A DNA stretch of 6,108 nucleotides from NCBI GenBank assembly GCA_016932145.1, contig JAFGDI010000174.1, forward strand, positions 1 to 6,108, in the 5' to 3' direction. The translations under genes were made by a program, and so were the position numbers. The notes below the pieces were generated by a model. It saw nothing but the letters and a program-made list of their open reading frames with translations, made no database searches and was not told the origin of the DNA. The stretch is from Sedimentisphaerales bacterium. Lineage in GTDB: Bacteria; Planctomycetota; Phycisphaerae; Sedimentisphaerales; SM23-30. Of this stretch, positions 1 to 6,108 are shown in pieces. How positions within the stretch are numbered: position 1 is the stretch's first letter; each line of letters begins with the position of its first letter.

Positions 1-1956
1 GATGTAGTGGCTTCCGGTTCAACAGGTCCGCAACTGGTTGCAGATAGTCCTTACCATAATTGCAGGTCGTTGTTTTTTGAGGGCACAAGTTCATGGCTGA
101 CAACTTCAGCTACGGGTGTAACCGGTTCATCAGCTCGTACGGTTAAAGCCTGGTTTAAGCTCACGGCGGAAAATTACAGACATACGCTGGTGCAATATGG
201 TAATAATGCTGCCGGTCAGTATTTCCGTCTGCTTATCGAAGACAGGCGTTTACGGTTTGAGGTTGCAAATGGTAATGCTCTGGCACTTAATGCCAATGAG
301 ATAAGTATGAACCAGTGGCATCATGTTGCCCTGGTAATAGATGACTTTAATGGCGATGGTCAGGTAAGAACACCTGAGGTTCGGTTTTATTATGATGGTG
401 AATATAAGCCATTAGCTCAGAGTGTAAATCAGGTTATTAATACAGTATATACAGATCCGGCTAATAGTGTTAATCTGGGTGGGGCCAGGCCGGTAGCAGG
501 AGTTATACCGCCGCGTGAGCCGCTGGGAGGTATGCTTTGTGATGTCAGGATATACAACACTGCATTAACCGAGAACAAGATATATCCGCTGGCCAATCCA
601 TACAGTCCGACCAACCCTTCGCCGGCATATAATGCAGTTGATATAGAATCACCTTTGAATCTTGCCTGGCAGGCAGGTAAGGATCCAAATGGTTTTACCC
701 ATCCGGAACTGGCTGGTTATTATGTTTATGCCGGTACAGATCAGGGGCAATTGCAGCAGCTCAATCCTGTTATATTGCCCTTGAGTACTACGACTCTGGC
801 CTATCCTGATGTGCCTACCGACAGCGTCTGTTACTGGCAGGTAGAGGAAGTTTTGAAAGATGATGCCGGTTTGGTAAGAGCTGCTGGTGATCCTAATAAT
901 ATTACCGGAAATGTCTGGAAGTTTACTACAGTTATAACAGCCCCCGTAATAACCACACAGCCACAAGATATACAGGTTGATCTGGGCGGGGAAGTAGAGT
1001 TTGGTTTGACCGCCAGCAGTGTTTCTGGCTTGAATTATCAATGGTACTATTCTTTGGATAGATCAACAGTTACTCCTGAAGATGATATTGTGCTTGGTAC
1101 AAGTCAGAATTATGGTATAAGTGAAGTGTCAGGTTCAGACCTTGGTTATTATTATTGTGTTGTGACTAATGCCAGTCCGATCTCTGTTTATTCTGATATT
1201 GCTGAGCTGTCTCTGAATAAACTACTGGCAAGGTATTCATTTGAAAATGAGCTTATTGATACAGTGGCTGGCGGTGTTAATAATGGTGTAGCAGTAGGAG
1301 AGCCGACCTATGTACCTGGTGTTTCAGGTTATAGCCTGTCAGTTGATGGAGATGACAGTGTAATTATACCGAATCTTACCCAAAAAAGTTTTACTGTCGC
1401 TTTCTGGCTTAACACCGGCGATACCGCTCCTGAAGGAAGCTGGTGGGCGGGCAAGGGTATTGTTGACAGTGAGTGGCCTAACCCCAATATGAGGGACTGT
1501 GGTACATCATTGTTGGGTAATAAGCTGGCATTTGGTGTAGGTATAAATGAAGTTACGATCACATCACTAACCGCTGTCAATGATTCACAATGGCATTATT
1601 GTGTTGTTACCCGAGATAACAGTACAGGCGATATGGCTCTTTTTGTAGATGGTTTGCTGGAAGCTCAGGCAAATGGCGGAATTGGTATTCTGGATGCCGC
1701 AGCAGAAACCAGGATCGGTTCGTTGCAAACTGATATCAAGTATGTTGTTGCTCAGATTGATGAGCTTGAAATATATAACTATCCGCTCGACAGCCTGACA
1801 GTGGCAAAGAACTACACTGCTGTTACCGGCAAAAAAGTATGTTATGTCAGGCCAGAGTTCGATCTTAATAATGATTGTCAGGTTAACATAGGTGATCTGG
1901 CTAAAGTTGCTCAAGACTGGCTGGAATGTGGTATTGTCCCAGATTGTATTAACTAA
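1..1956 (+). CDS. Secreted LamG / fibronectin-like / Ig-like / LamG protein with C-terminal dockerin-like repeat (5' partial)
   Basis: The frame is open from base 1. The GTG at 7 is not a credible start, because similarity to the N-terminal LamG of the downstream protein already covers the first codons and no signal peptide is visible, so perhaps 50 or more residues lie upstream. Modules in order: LamG (about 1-580); a fibronectin-like planctomycete module (about 610-940) ending in a Y-W-Q-V-x-E strand and W-K-F-T-T; an Ig-like module (about 943-1215) with Y-Q-W-Y and D-L-G-Y-Y-Y-C; a second, divergent LamG (about 1225-1815) with W-H-Y-C-V-V and L-F-V-D-G; and a dockerin-like half-repeat (1861-1923). 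No catalytic domain is seen. The likely role is extracellular glycan or surface binding, which is inferred. Module types are confident, function is not. The N-terminal LamG is closely related to the first LamG of the next gene. Confidence 0.85.
   Translation, partial: DVVASGSTGPQLVADSPYHNCRSLFFEGTSSWLTTSATGVTGSSARTVKAWFKLTAENYRHTLVQYGNNAAGQYFRLLIEDRRLRFEVANGNALALNANEISMNQWHHVALVIDDFNGDGQVRTPEVRFYYDGEYKPLAQSVNQVINTVYTDPANSVNLGGARPVAGVIPPREPLGGMLCDVRIYNTALTENKIYPLANPYSPTNPSPAYNAVDIESPLNLAWQAGKDPNGFTHPELAGYYVYAGTDQGQLQQLNPVILPLSTTTLAYPDVPTDSVCYWQVEEVLKDDAGLVRAAGDPNNITGNVWKFTTVITAPVITTQPQDIQVDLGGEVEFGLTASSVSGLNYQWYYSLDRSTVTPEDDIVLGTSQNYGISEVSGSDLGYYYCVVTNASPISVYSDIAELSLNKLLARYSFENELIDTVAGGVNNGVAVGEPTYVPGVSGYSLSVDGDDSVIIPNLTQKSFTVAFWLNTGDTAPEGSWWAGKGIVDSEWPNPNMRDCGTSLLGNKLAFGVGINEVTITSLTAVNDSQWHYCVVTRDNSTGDMALFVDGLLEAQANGGIGILDAAAETRIGSLQTDIKYVVAQIDELEIYNYPLDSLTVAKNYTAVTGKKVCYVRPEFDLNNDCQVNIGDLAKVAQDWLECGIVPDCIN
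136..399 (+). repeat. LamG core copy 1 (88 codons) with EF-hand-like loop
   Basis: This is the core of the first LamG module, running from R-T-V-K-A-W to Y-Y-D-G. It aligns without gaps to 2345-2608 and 3044-3307. By hand count 61 of 88 residues match copy 2 and 47 of 88 match copy 3. Bases 343-378 encode a 12-residue loop, DFNGDGQVRTPE, with D, N, D, G, V and E at loop positions 1, 3, 5, 6, 8 and 12, the pattern of an EF-hand or dockerin calcium loop. It sits between the W-H-H-V-A-L-V strand and the V-R-F-Y-Y-D-G strand. Confidence 0.85.
1861..1923 (+). other. Dockerin-like half-repeat at C-terminus
   Basis: Codons here read DLNNDCQVNIGDL followed by a helix ending D-W-L. Positions 1, 3, 5 and 12 (D, N, D, D) fit a calcium-binding dockerin or EF-hand loop, with Cys where Gly is usual at position 6. 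Such Cys-containing repeats are common at the C-termini of secreted planctomycete proteins, from family knowledge. Only one half-repeat is present before the stop, so this may not act as a classical two-repeat dockerin. No cohesin is visible in the window. Confidence 0.75.
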
Positions 1957-1963
1957 CAGTTTA

Positions 1964-2001
1964 TATGCAGGTCATCTGAATGATCTCGGATGGCCTGCAT
2001 A
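1964..2001 (+). terminator. Strong 16-bp intergenic hairpin, possible terminator
   Basis: Bases 1964-1979 pair with 1986-2001 over 16 consecutive positions, including two G-U wobbles (1972/1993 and 1977/1988), around a 6-base loop at 1980-1985. The hairpin starts 7 bases after the stop codon of the upstream gene, where a terminator or a 3'-end stabilising structure would sit. The following bases (gtattgtagt) are not a run of T, so it is not a textbook intrinsic terminator. Termination, or protection of the upstream mRNA end, is inferred from position and stem quality. Confidence 0.5.
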
Positions 2002-2074
2002 GTATTGTAGTGCATAGTGCAAAAGTGTGTAGAAGTGAGATGTAATTCAAATAGCTAAGAAAGTCTCAATAGAA

Positions 2075-2128
2075 ATGAAAATCGTATTTCTTAATGTATT
2101 GTTACTTTTATGTGCAGGTTTGTCTGCC
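2075..2128 (+). other. Sec-type signal peptide coding segment
   Basis: The first 18 codons give a short charged start (M-K), a hydrophobic core (V-F-L-N-V-L-L-L-L-C-A-G) and a small-residue cleavage site, L-S-A before G-E-P. The Cys at residue 13 is preceded by Leu and not by Gly, Ala or Ser, so a lipoprotein signal is unlikely and signal peptidase I cleavage is the better reading. The protein is therefore expected outside the cytoplasm. Confidence 0.8.
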
Positions 2129-5100
2129 GGTGAACCGCTGCATGAATGGTGCTTTAACGAAGGTGCAGGCGTTTCAGTTACGGATAGCGGTTCAGGTCAA
2201 TGCAGTACAGTCTTTTATGAGGGCACTGCTGCTGGTGTGAATGGTCCTGTGTTTGTTAACGATCCTCAGCGAGGTGAGGTACTGGCTTTTGATGGTAATG
2301 ACTGGTTGTTAACTGATTCACAGGGAGTGACAGGGGCAATGAGCCGAACTATAACCGCCTGGATATATCTTACGGCTGACAATTACCGTCACACAATTGT
2401 GCAATACGGCAGTAATTCACCTGGTCAATATTTTCGCCTGCTGATTGAAAACCGGCGATTGCGATTTGAGGTAGCCAGCGGCAATGCTCTGGCATTGGAA
2501 GCCGGAGCTCTGTCTCTGGGCAGGTGGTATCATATTGCCCTGGTGGTTTCTGATGCTAATAATGATGGTCAGGTCCGTACAGGTGATGTCAGATTTTATC
2601 TTGATGGTATAAATGTTCCGCAGGTTGCCGGTGTGGATCAGTTGATAAATACAGTATATACTGATGCCAGTTCATGCTTACGCATAGGCGGTGCTGCGGC
2701 TGTGAGTGGTTCTGCTACTCCGCGTGAGCCGCTAACTGGAAGGCTGGATAATGTTCGGGTGTTTCAGGAAGCTCTTAGTCAGGTTGATATTCAGTTGGAT
2801 ATGGGGCAGGTTGTGCCAGATGATCAAGGGGTGGTTGATGAGTGGTTATTTGCAGAAAATTCTGGTTTGTTTACTTTGGATACTAATACAACCAGTCCGG
2901 CAGCGGGTGTGTTTATGGATGGTACTGTTGCATCTGTTGCCGGGCCGGTATGGGTTTCAGATCCCATTCGTGGTGTTGTTCTCAGTTTTGATGGAAATGA
3001 CTGGATCATGACTGATACAAAAGCTGTTCTGGGTGGTCAGCCTCGTTCAGTTACGGTCTGGTTTTGTCTGAAGTCATTAGTGTCTCAGCAGACTATCGCT
3101 CAATGGGGAAATGCCAGTGCCGGGCAATATTATCGTGTTATGATTGAAGATCAGCGTTTAAGGCTTGAGGTTGGCAGCGGTAATGCTCTGGCTCTTAATA
3201 CCGGCGATCTGGCACTGAACCGCTGGTATCATCTTGCTGTTGTTGCTGATGATATTAATAAAGATGGTGTGGTAAAGACTTCGGAAGTGAGATTTTATCT
3301 CAATGGTCTGGCGGTTGCTCAGACACAGGGCACAGAGCAGACTATAAATACTGCATTTGTTAATGATAATTCATATTTACATATTGGCGGGGCAGCTCCT
3401 CTGGATTCTTCTGGCACGCCTCGCAATGGTTTTATTGGTATGCTCGATGATTTGCGGATTTATAATACGGGTCTTAATTCAACGCAGATACTGTCAGATA
3501 TGGCTCAGTTCACCACCTGGTATCCGGAGCCGGAGCCGGGCCGGGAGGTAAGGGTTTCGGCAGATAAATTAAGCTGGTCAGGTGGGGTGTATGCTCAGAT
3601 GCACTATATCTATCTGGGAAAAGACCCTGCTCTGGTTGCTGCTGCTACTGTGAGTGAACATTCGGGTTTGCTTCTGGCTATGCCGCTGTCGATTAATTGT
3701 AATGAGCAGGGCCGATATGTTTTTGATCTGTCAACAGTTGATATTAAATTAGAGCCGCTTACCGATTATTACTGGCGGGTTGATACTTATGACAACACGA
3801 CTATGTCTGGCAGTCTCTGGCAGGGAAGTGTATGGCACTACCGAACTGGTATGCTGGATCTCAAAGTAGATAAATTATCTTATAGTGGTAATATATCAGA
3901 TGTTACTATTAATTGGGAGCCGGATATTGATATTTATGAACCTGTTTTTGATATAGCGCTTTATAGTGATAAGTCGCTTGGTTTGCCTTTGCTTAGTGCT
4001 ACCACCAGTCAGTCAAGCTGGAAGCCGGATACTTCTGGTCTGGTATTTAACAAGCCGTATTATTGTCAGGTTTGGGCTTATGACGCAACAACCCCGGGTA
4101 TTCGCGGTGCAAGTGATGTTCTTGAAGTATATTTCAAATCTCCAAACACAATTGACAACTTTGATACTTATGAACAGACTTCAGGAGTAAATGATAGTTG
4201 GCAGGCATTTTCTGCCGGAGCATCACAGGGAGCATTAGCTTTATCTTATGATGCTGATGGTGAATCAGTAATTCTTGATTATAATATTCCCGGTCGCGGC
4301 GGGTATTACGGGGTTGTTTATTCCTTGCTGTCTGATGTTGACCTGCATCGCTGGGGAACATCTGTTATTCAGGTATTTTATCGGGGGCTGCCAGATAATT
4401 CTCCTGCTGTATTAGGCATTATTTTGTATGATTCTGAGGGAAGGAGTGCTATGGTGAGTGATCCGGCTACTACTCAAGCATTTGTGCAGGAAAAGTGGTC
4501 GCCATGGTCGCAGTTGAGAATGCCTTTGTCCCGGTTTGAAGCACTCGGTGTAAATACGCATAGTATAAACCGAATAGGCATTTATGTTGAGAATAATACA
4601 GATCAGCCAGTTACTGGCAGTATTAACATTGATGACCTTAGTCTTGATACTCTGGTATGTCCAGGTGACAAGAAACATCTGGCAGATATTAACAGTGATT
4701 GTCAGGTAAATGCAACTGATCTCGAATCGTGGTGCTCTTATTGGCTTAGGTCTGGCTCTTTGGTCATGGCATCAGAGAATGAGCCAACAGGATTGCATGC
4801 GTATTGGAGTTTTGACCAGATTGGCAGTCAGATGATAACTGATGGTTCAGGGAATAATTATCATGGTTCTATGATACCGCAGGTAAGTGCTGAATACTGG
4901 TCGCAAGATGGTAAGAGTAATGGTTGTCTCGCTTTTAATGGCGATTTTGCAATAGAGTTTCCAGCAGGGTCTATACCGCAGTATGATAGTGATCTTACAG
5001 TTGCATTCTGGTGCCGGGGTGAGCTTTCCGATCTGCTTTTTGATATTGAGTTATCGGATAATTACTGGAATGATCTTTGGGTTACTATACCCGATGGAAA

Positions 5101-5455
5101 CTGGAATTATATTTGTTTTAGTCATAATGCCGGCACTCAGACCGACACTATATATGTAAACGGGCTATCAGTTGCAACTGCAAGTTCTGTTGCATTGGCC
5201 GGAGTAACTCAGAATGCTCAATGGTTTTTGGGGGCAGCCTCAGGGGGAAGGGCTGACTTCTTTCATGGCTGGATCGATGAGCTCCGGATATATGATTCTG
5301 CTCTTTCTCAAGAGGAGATCGTATATTTATTTCAGGGACCTAATACGATTATAGAGCAGCCCTTACAAATATTTAATAATGTGGCTGTTGAACAATGCGA
5401 CTTGCACTATTTTGCTGAACTGGCAAAAGTGTGGCTTAGTAATACTATGGAATAA
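2075..5455 (+). CDS. Secreted multidomain LamG / fibronectin-like / carbohydrate-binding-like protein with split dockerin-like repeats
   Basis: This is a complete 1126-residue protein. The ATG is supported by a signal peptide starting at it (M-K, then hydrophobic residues 3-16, probable cleavage after the A of L-S-A near residue 18). The Shine-Dalgarno match is weak (aagaaag, about 11 bases upstream). Modules: LamG A (about 21-243) and LamG B (251-477), tandem paralogues; a P-E-P-E-P-G linker; a fibronectin-like module (about 483-592) with Y-Y-W-R-V-D; another beta-sandwich (593-689); a carbohydrate-binding-like module (691-858) opening I-D-N-F-D-T-Y and closing I-N-I-D-D-L-S-L; a dockerin-like half-repeat (871-891); LamG C (about 905-1086); and a degenerate half-repeat (1101-1121). 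No catalytic domain is recognised. It is probably a secreted or surface glycan-binding or adhesive protein, and may be co-transcribed with the sulfatase 18 bases downstream. Module families are fairly secure, the role is inference. Confidence 0.9.
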   Translation: MKIVFLNVLLLLCAGLSAGEPLHEWCFNEGAGVSVTDSGSGQCSTVFYEGTAAGVNGPVFVNDPQRGEVLAFDGNDWLLTDSQGVTGAMSRTITAWIYLTADNYRHTIVQYGSNSPGQYFRLLIENRRLRFEVASGNALALEAGALSLGRWYHIALVVSDANNDGQVRTGDVRFYLDGINVPQVAGVDQLINTVYTDASSCLRIGGAAAVSGSATPREPLTGRLDNVRVFQEALSQVDIQLDMGQVVPDDQGVVDEWLFAENSGLFTLDTNTTSPAAGVFMDGTVASVAGPVWVSDPIRGVVLSFDGNDWIMTDTKAVLGGQPRSVTVWFCLKSLVSQQTIAQWGNASAGQYYRVMIEDQRLRLEVGSGNALALNTGDLALNRWYHLAVVADDINKDGVVKTSEVRFYLNGLAVAQTQGTEQTINTAFVNDNSYLHIGGAAPLDSSGTPRNGFIGMLDDLRIYNTGLNSTQILSDMAQFTTWYPEPEPGREVRVSADKLSWSGGVYAQMHYIYLGKDPALVAAATVSEHSGLLLAMPLSINCNEQGRYVFDLSTVDIKLEPLTDYYWRVDTYDNTTMSGSLWQGSVWHYRTGMLDLKVDKLSYSGNISDVTINWEPDIDIYEPVFDIALYSDKSLGLPLLSATTSQSSWKPDTSGLVFNKPYYCQVWAYDATTPGIRGASDVLEVYFKSPNTIDNFDTYEQTSGVNDSWQAFSAGASQGALALSYDADGESVILDYNIPGRGGYYGVVYSLLSDVDLHRWGTSVIQVFYRGLPDNSPAVLGIILYDSEGRSAMVSDPATTQAFVQEKWSPWSQLRMPLSRFEALGVNTHSINRIGIYVENNTDQPVTGSINIDDLSLDTLVCPGDKKHLADINSDCQVNATDLESWCSYWLRSGSLVMASENEPTGLHAYWSFDQIGSQMITDGSGNNYHGSMIPQVSAEYWSQDGKSNGCLAFNGDFAIEFPAGSIPQYDSDLTVAFWCRGELSDLLFDIELSDNYWNDLWVTIPDGNWNYICFSHNAGTQTDTIYVNGLSVATASSVALAGVTQNAQWFLGAASGGRADFFHGWIDELRIYDSALSQEEIVYLFQGPNTIIEQPLQIFNNVAVEQCDLHYFAELAKVWLSNTME
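2345..2608 (+). repeat. LamG core copy 2 (88 codons) with EF-hand-like loop
   Basis: This is the core of LamG A. It aligns without gaps to the upstream gene's copy at 136-399 (61 of 88 identical by hand) and to its own tandem partner at 3044-3307 (48 of 88). Bases 2552-2587 encode the loop DANNDGQVRTGD, with D, N, D, G, V and D at positions 1, 3, 5, 6, 8 and 12. The whole module spans about 2135-2803. Confidence 0.85.
3044..3307 (+). repeat. LamG core copy 3 (88 codons) with EF-hand-like loop
   Basis: This is the core of LamG B, the tandem partner of LamG A. It has 48 of 88 residues in common with copy 2 and 47 of 88 with copy 1. Bases 3251-3286 encode DINKDGVVKTSE, again with D, N, D, G, V and E at the six loop positions. 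The segment aligned to the A-D-N-Y-R-H stretch of copy 2 is the most divergent part. The whole module spans about 2825-3505. Confidence 0.85.
4145..4648 (+). other. Carbohydrate-binding-like beta-sandwich module
   Basis: Residues 691-858 of the second protein open with I-D-N-F-D-T-Y, continue through L-A-L-S-Y-D and I-Q-V-F-Y-R-G, and close with S-I-N-I-D-D-L-S-L. This pattern matches, from memory, a beta-sandwich module common in Phycisphaerae secreted proteins that starts I-D-D-F-E-S-Y and ends with a Y-F-D-D-I-R-L strand, often followed by a Cys and a dockerin-like repeat as here. It resembles CIA30 or CBM11-type jelly rolls. Binding of a glycan is inferred and no ligand can be named. Confidence 0.6.
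4685..4747 (+). other. Internal dockerin-like half-repeat
   Basis: Codons read DINSDCQVNATDL followed by a helix ending Y-W-L. Calcium-loop positions 1, 3, 5 and 12 (D, N, D, D) are kept and Cys replaces the usual Gly at position 6, as in the upstream protein. It lies in the middle of the protein, right after the carbohydrate-binding-like module and before the last LamG, not at the C-terminus. Confidence 0.7.
5375..5437 (+). other. Degenerate C-terminal dockerin-like half-repeat
   Basis: The last 26 residues contain C-D-L-H-Y-F-A-E-L-A-K-V-W-L, which lines up with the D-L-A-K-V-A-Q-D-W-L helix of the upstream protein's repeat. The loop before it keeps only Asn at position 1; positions 3, 5 and 12 are V, V and Y, so calcium binding is unlikely. 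It is probably the second half of a dockerin-like pair whose first half lies at 4685-4747. Confidence 0.45.
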
Positions 5456-5462
5456 TTTTATC

Positions 5463-5468
5463 AGGAAG
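5463..5468 (+). promoter_or_regulatory. Shine-Dalgarno site of the sulfatase gene
   Basis: AGGAAG lies 5 bases before the ATG at 5474, inside the 18-base gap after the preceding stop codon. It is the clearest ribosome binding site in the window and decides the sulfatase start. The tight spacing supports co-transcription with the upstream gene. Confidence 0.75.
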
Positions 5469-5473
5469 TAATA

Positions 5474-6108
5474 ATGAGAATTAATGATTATCTTAAAACT
5501 TTTAGCCTTTTTTCTTTTGCTTTTGTACCTTCATGTTCTACGGCTGATACCTTAGTAGATTCTGACAGGTTAAATGTTAAGACTCAGAAGCGGCCAAATA
5601 TTGTACTTATTCTTGCCGATGATATGGGTTTTTCTGATATTGGCTGTTATGGTTCTGAGATAGATACGCCCAACCTGGATTCTCTGGCGGCCAGAGGTGT
5701 CAGGTTCACGCAGTTCTATAATAGTGCCAGGTGTTGCCCGACCAGGGCGTCTTTACTGACCGGCCTTCATCCTCATCAGGCCGGAATTGGCTGGATGACT
5801 GATGCCTGGGGAGCTGATACACGCAATAAGCTCAACAGTCCGGCGTATTCTGATGCTTTGAATCGAAATTGTGTTACTATTGCTGAGGCTCTCAAGCTGG
5901 GTAATTATAATACTATAATGTCAGGCAAGTGGCATGTTGGTTATGATCATGATCGCGGTCAGTGGCCGGTTGACCGCGGGTTTGACCATTCTTTTGTTCT
6001 GACTCATGGTGCCAGTAGTTATTTCCACATGAATCCATCGCTGACCGGAATAGATGGCGAGAATTTTGATGCTAATCACGAAGATTTTTATATTACCGAT
6101 GAATTTAC
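5474..6108 (+). CDS. Type I (formylglycine) sulfatase, predicted lipoprotein, 3' partial
   Basis: This sulfatase hydrolyses sulfate esters, probably on polysaccharides or smaller glycans. The 211 codons seen are the N-terminal part of a family usually about 450-600 residues long. The N-terminus is hydrophobic and ends in V-P-S-C (Cys21), a plausible lipobox, so the enzyme would be membrane-anchored outside the cytoplasm. R-P-N-I-V-L-I-L-A-D-D supplies metal ligands Asp49 and Asp50. C-C-P-T-R-A-S-L-L-T-G is the sulfatase signature: Cys87 is the residue converted to formylglycine and Arg91 is kept. G-K-W-H (Lys152, His154) supplies further active-site residues, and R-G-F-D follows. The L-H-P-H-Q-A-G-I-G-W-M run suggests the S1_4-like arylsulfatase group, from memory. 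The start is set by the ATG with AGGAAG 5 bases upstream. The substrate cannot be told, and the gene continues past the window. Confidence 0.93.
   Translation, partial: MRINDYLKTFSLFSFAFVPSCSTADTLVDSDRLNVKTQKRPNIVLILADDMGFSDIGCYGSEIDTPNLDSLAARGVRFTQFYNSARCCPTRASLLTGLHPHQAGIGWMTDAWGADTRNKLNSPAYSDALNRNCVTIAEALKLGNYNTIMSGKWHVGYDHDRGQWPVDRGFDHSFVLTHGASSYFHMNPSLTGIDGENFDANHEDFYITDEF

Noticed and set aside
7..9. GTG at 7 as the true start of the first gene
   Set aside because: The frame is open to base 1, the LamG similarity already covers these codons, and no signal peptide or ribosome binding site can be seen.
429..1914. Minus-strand open frames at 429-614, 649-1041, 1329-1580 and 1585-1914
   Set aside because: They lie opposite a well-supported multidomain gene, show no recognisable domains, and read as antisense shadows.
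1996..2018. Direct repeat TGCATAGT at 1996-2003 and 2011-2018
   Set aside because: Two 8-base copies partly within the hairpin arm are too short to indicate an operator without other evidence.
2001..2074. A separate promoter for the 2075 gene
   Set aside because: TGTAAT near 2040 resembles a -10 box but no -35 element lies at a suitable distance, so no promoter can be supported.
2075..2128. Lipoprotein signal on the 1126-residue protein
   Set aside because: The Cys at residue 13 follows L-L-L and sits inside the hydrophobic core, which does not fit a lipobox.
3524..3547. GC-rich CCGGAG tandem repeat
   Set aside because: It encodes the P-E-P-E-P-G linker between modules. It is not at a C-terminus and has no following membrane helix, so it is not a PEP-CTERM sorting signal.
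2751..4678. Short open frames at 2751-3011, 3357-3551 and 3966-4190 (+) and at 2824-3009, 4134-4361 and 4412-4678 (-)
   Set aside because: All are overlapped by the 2075-5455 gene and show low-complexity or meaningless translations.

Overview
The window looks like part of a Planctomycetes genome, most likely class Phycisphaerae. Three things suggest this: secreted multidomain proteins built from LamG (concanavalin A-like) modules, a short dockerin-like signature of the form D-x-N-x-D-C-x-V-N-x-x-D-L ending in W-L, and a neighbouring lipoprotein-type sulfatase. The lineage is inferred from recalled family patterns and not from a search. All genes lie on the + strand and base composition looks uniform, with no sign of a mobile element, RNA gene or CRISPR array.

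Layout: (1) positions 1-1956 hold the 3' part of a gene whose start lies upstream of the window. It encodes LamG, fibronectin-like, Ig-like, LamG and a C-terminal dockerin-like half-repeat. (2) Positions 1957-2074 are a 118-base intergenic gap with a strong 16-bp hairpin just after the stop codon. (3) Positions 2075-5455 hold a complete gene for a 1126-residue secreted protein: signal peptide, two tandem LamG modules, two fibronectin-like modules, a carbohydrate-binding-like beta-sandwich, a dockerin-like half-repeat, a third LamG, and a degenerate second half-repeat at the C-terminus. (4) After an 18-base gap with a good Shine-Dalgarno site, a type I sulfatase with a lipoprotein signal starts at 5474 and runs off the right edge.

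The two large proteins are paralogous in their N-terminal LamG modules and have no recognisable catalytic domain. They are best read as secreted or surface glycan-binding or adhesive proteins. The sulfatase next door points to work on sulfated polysaccharides, which is inferred from gene order. The most unusual signals are an EF-hand-like calcium loop built into three of the five LamG modules, a cross-gene similarity pattern among those modules, and a dockerin-like pair whose halves are separated by a LamG domain.
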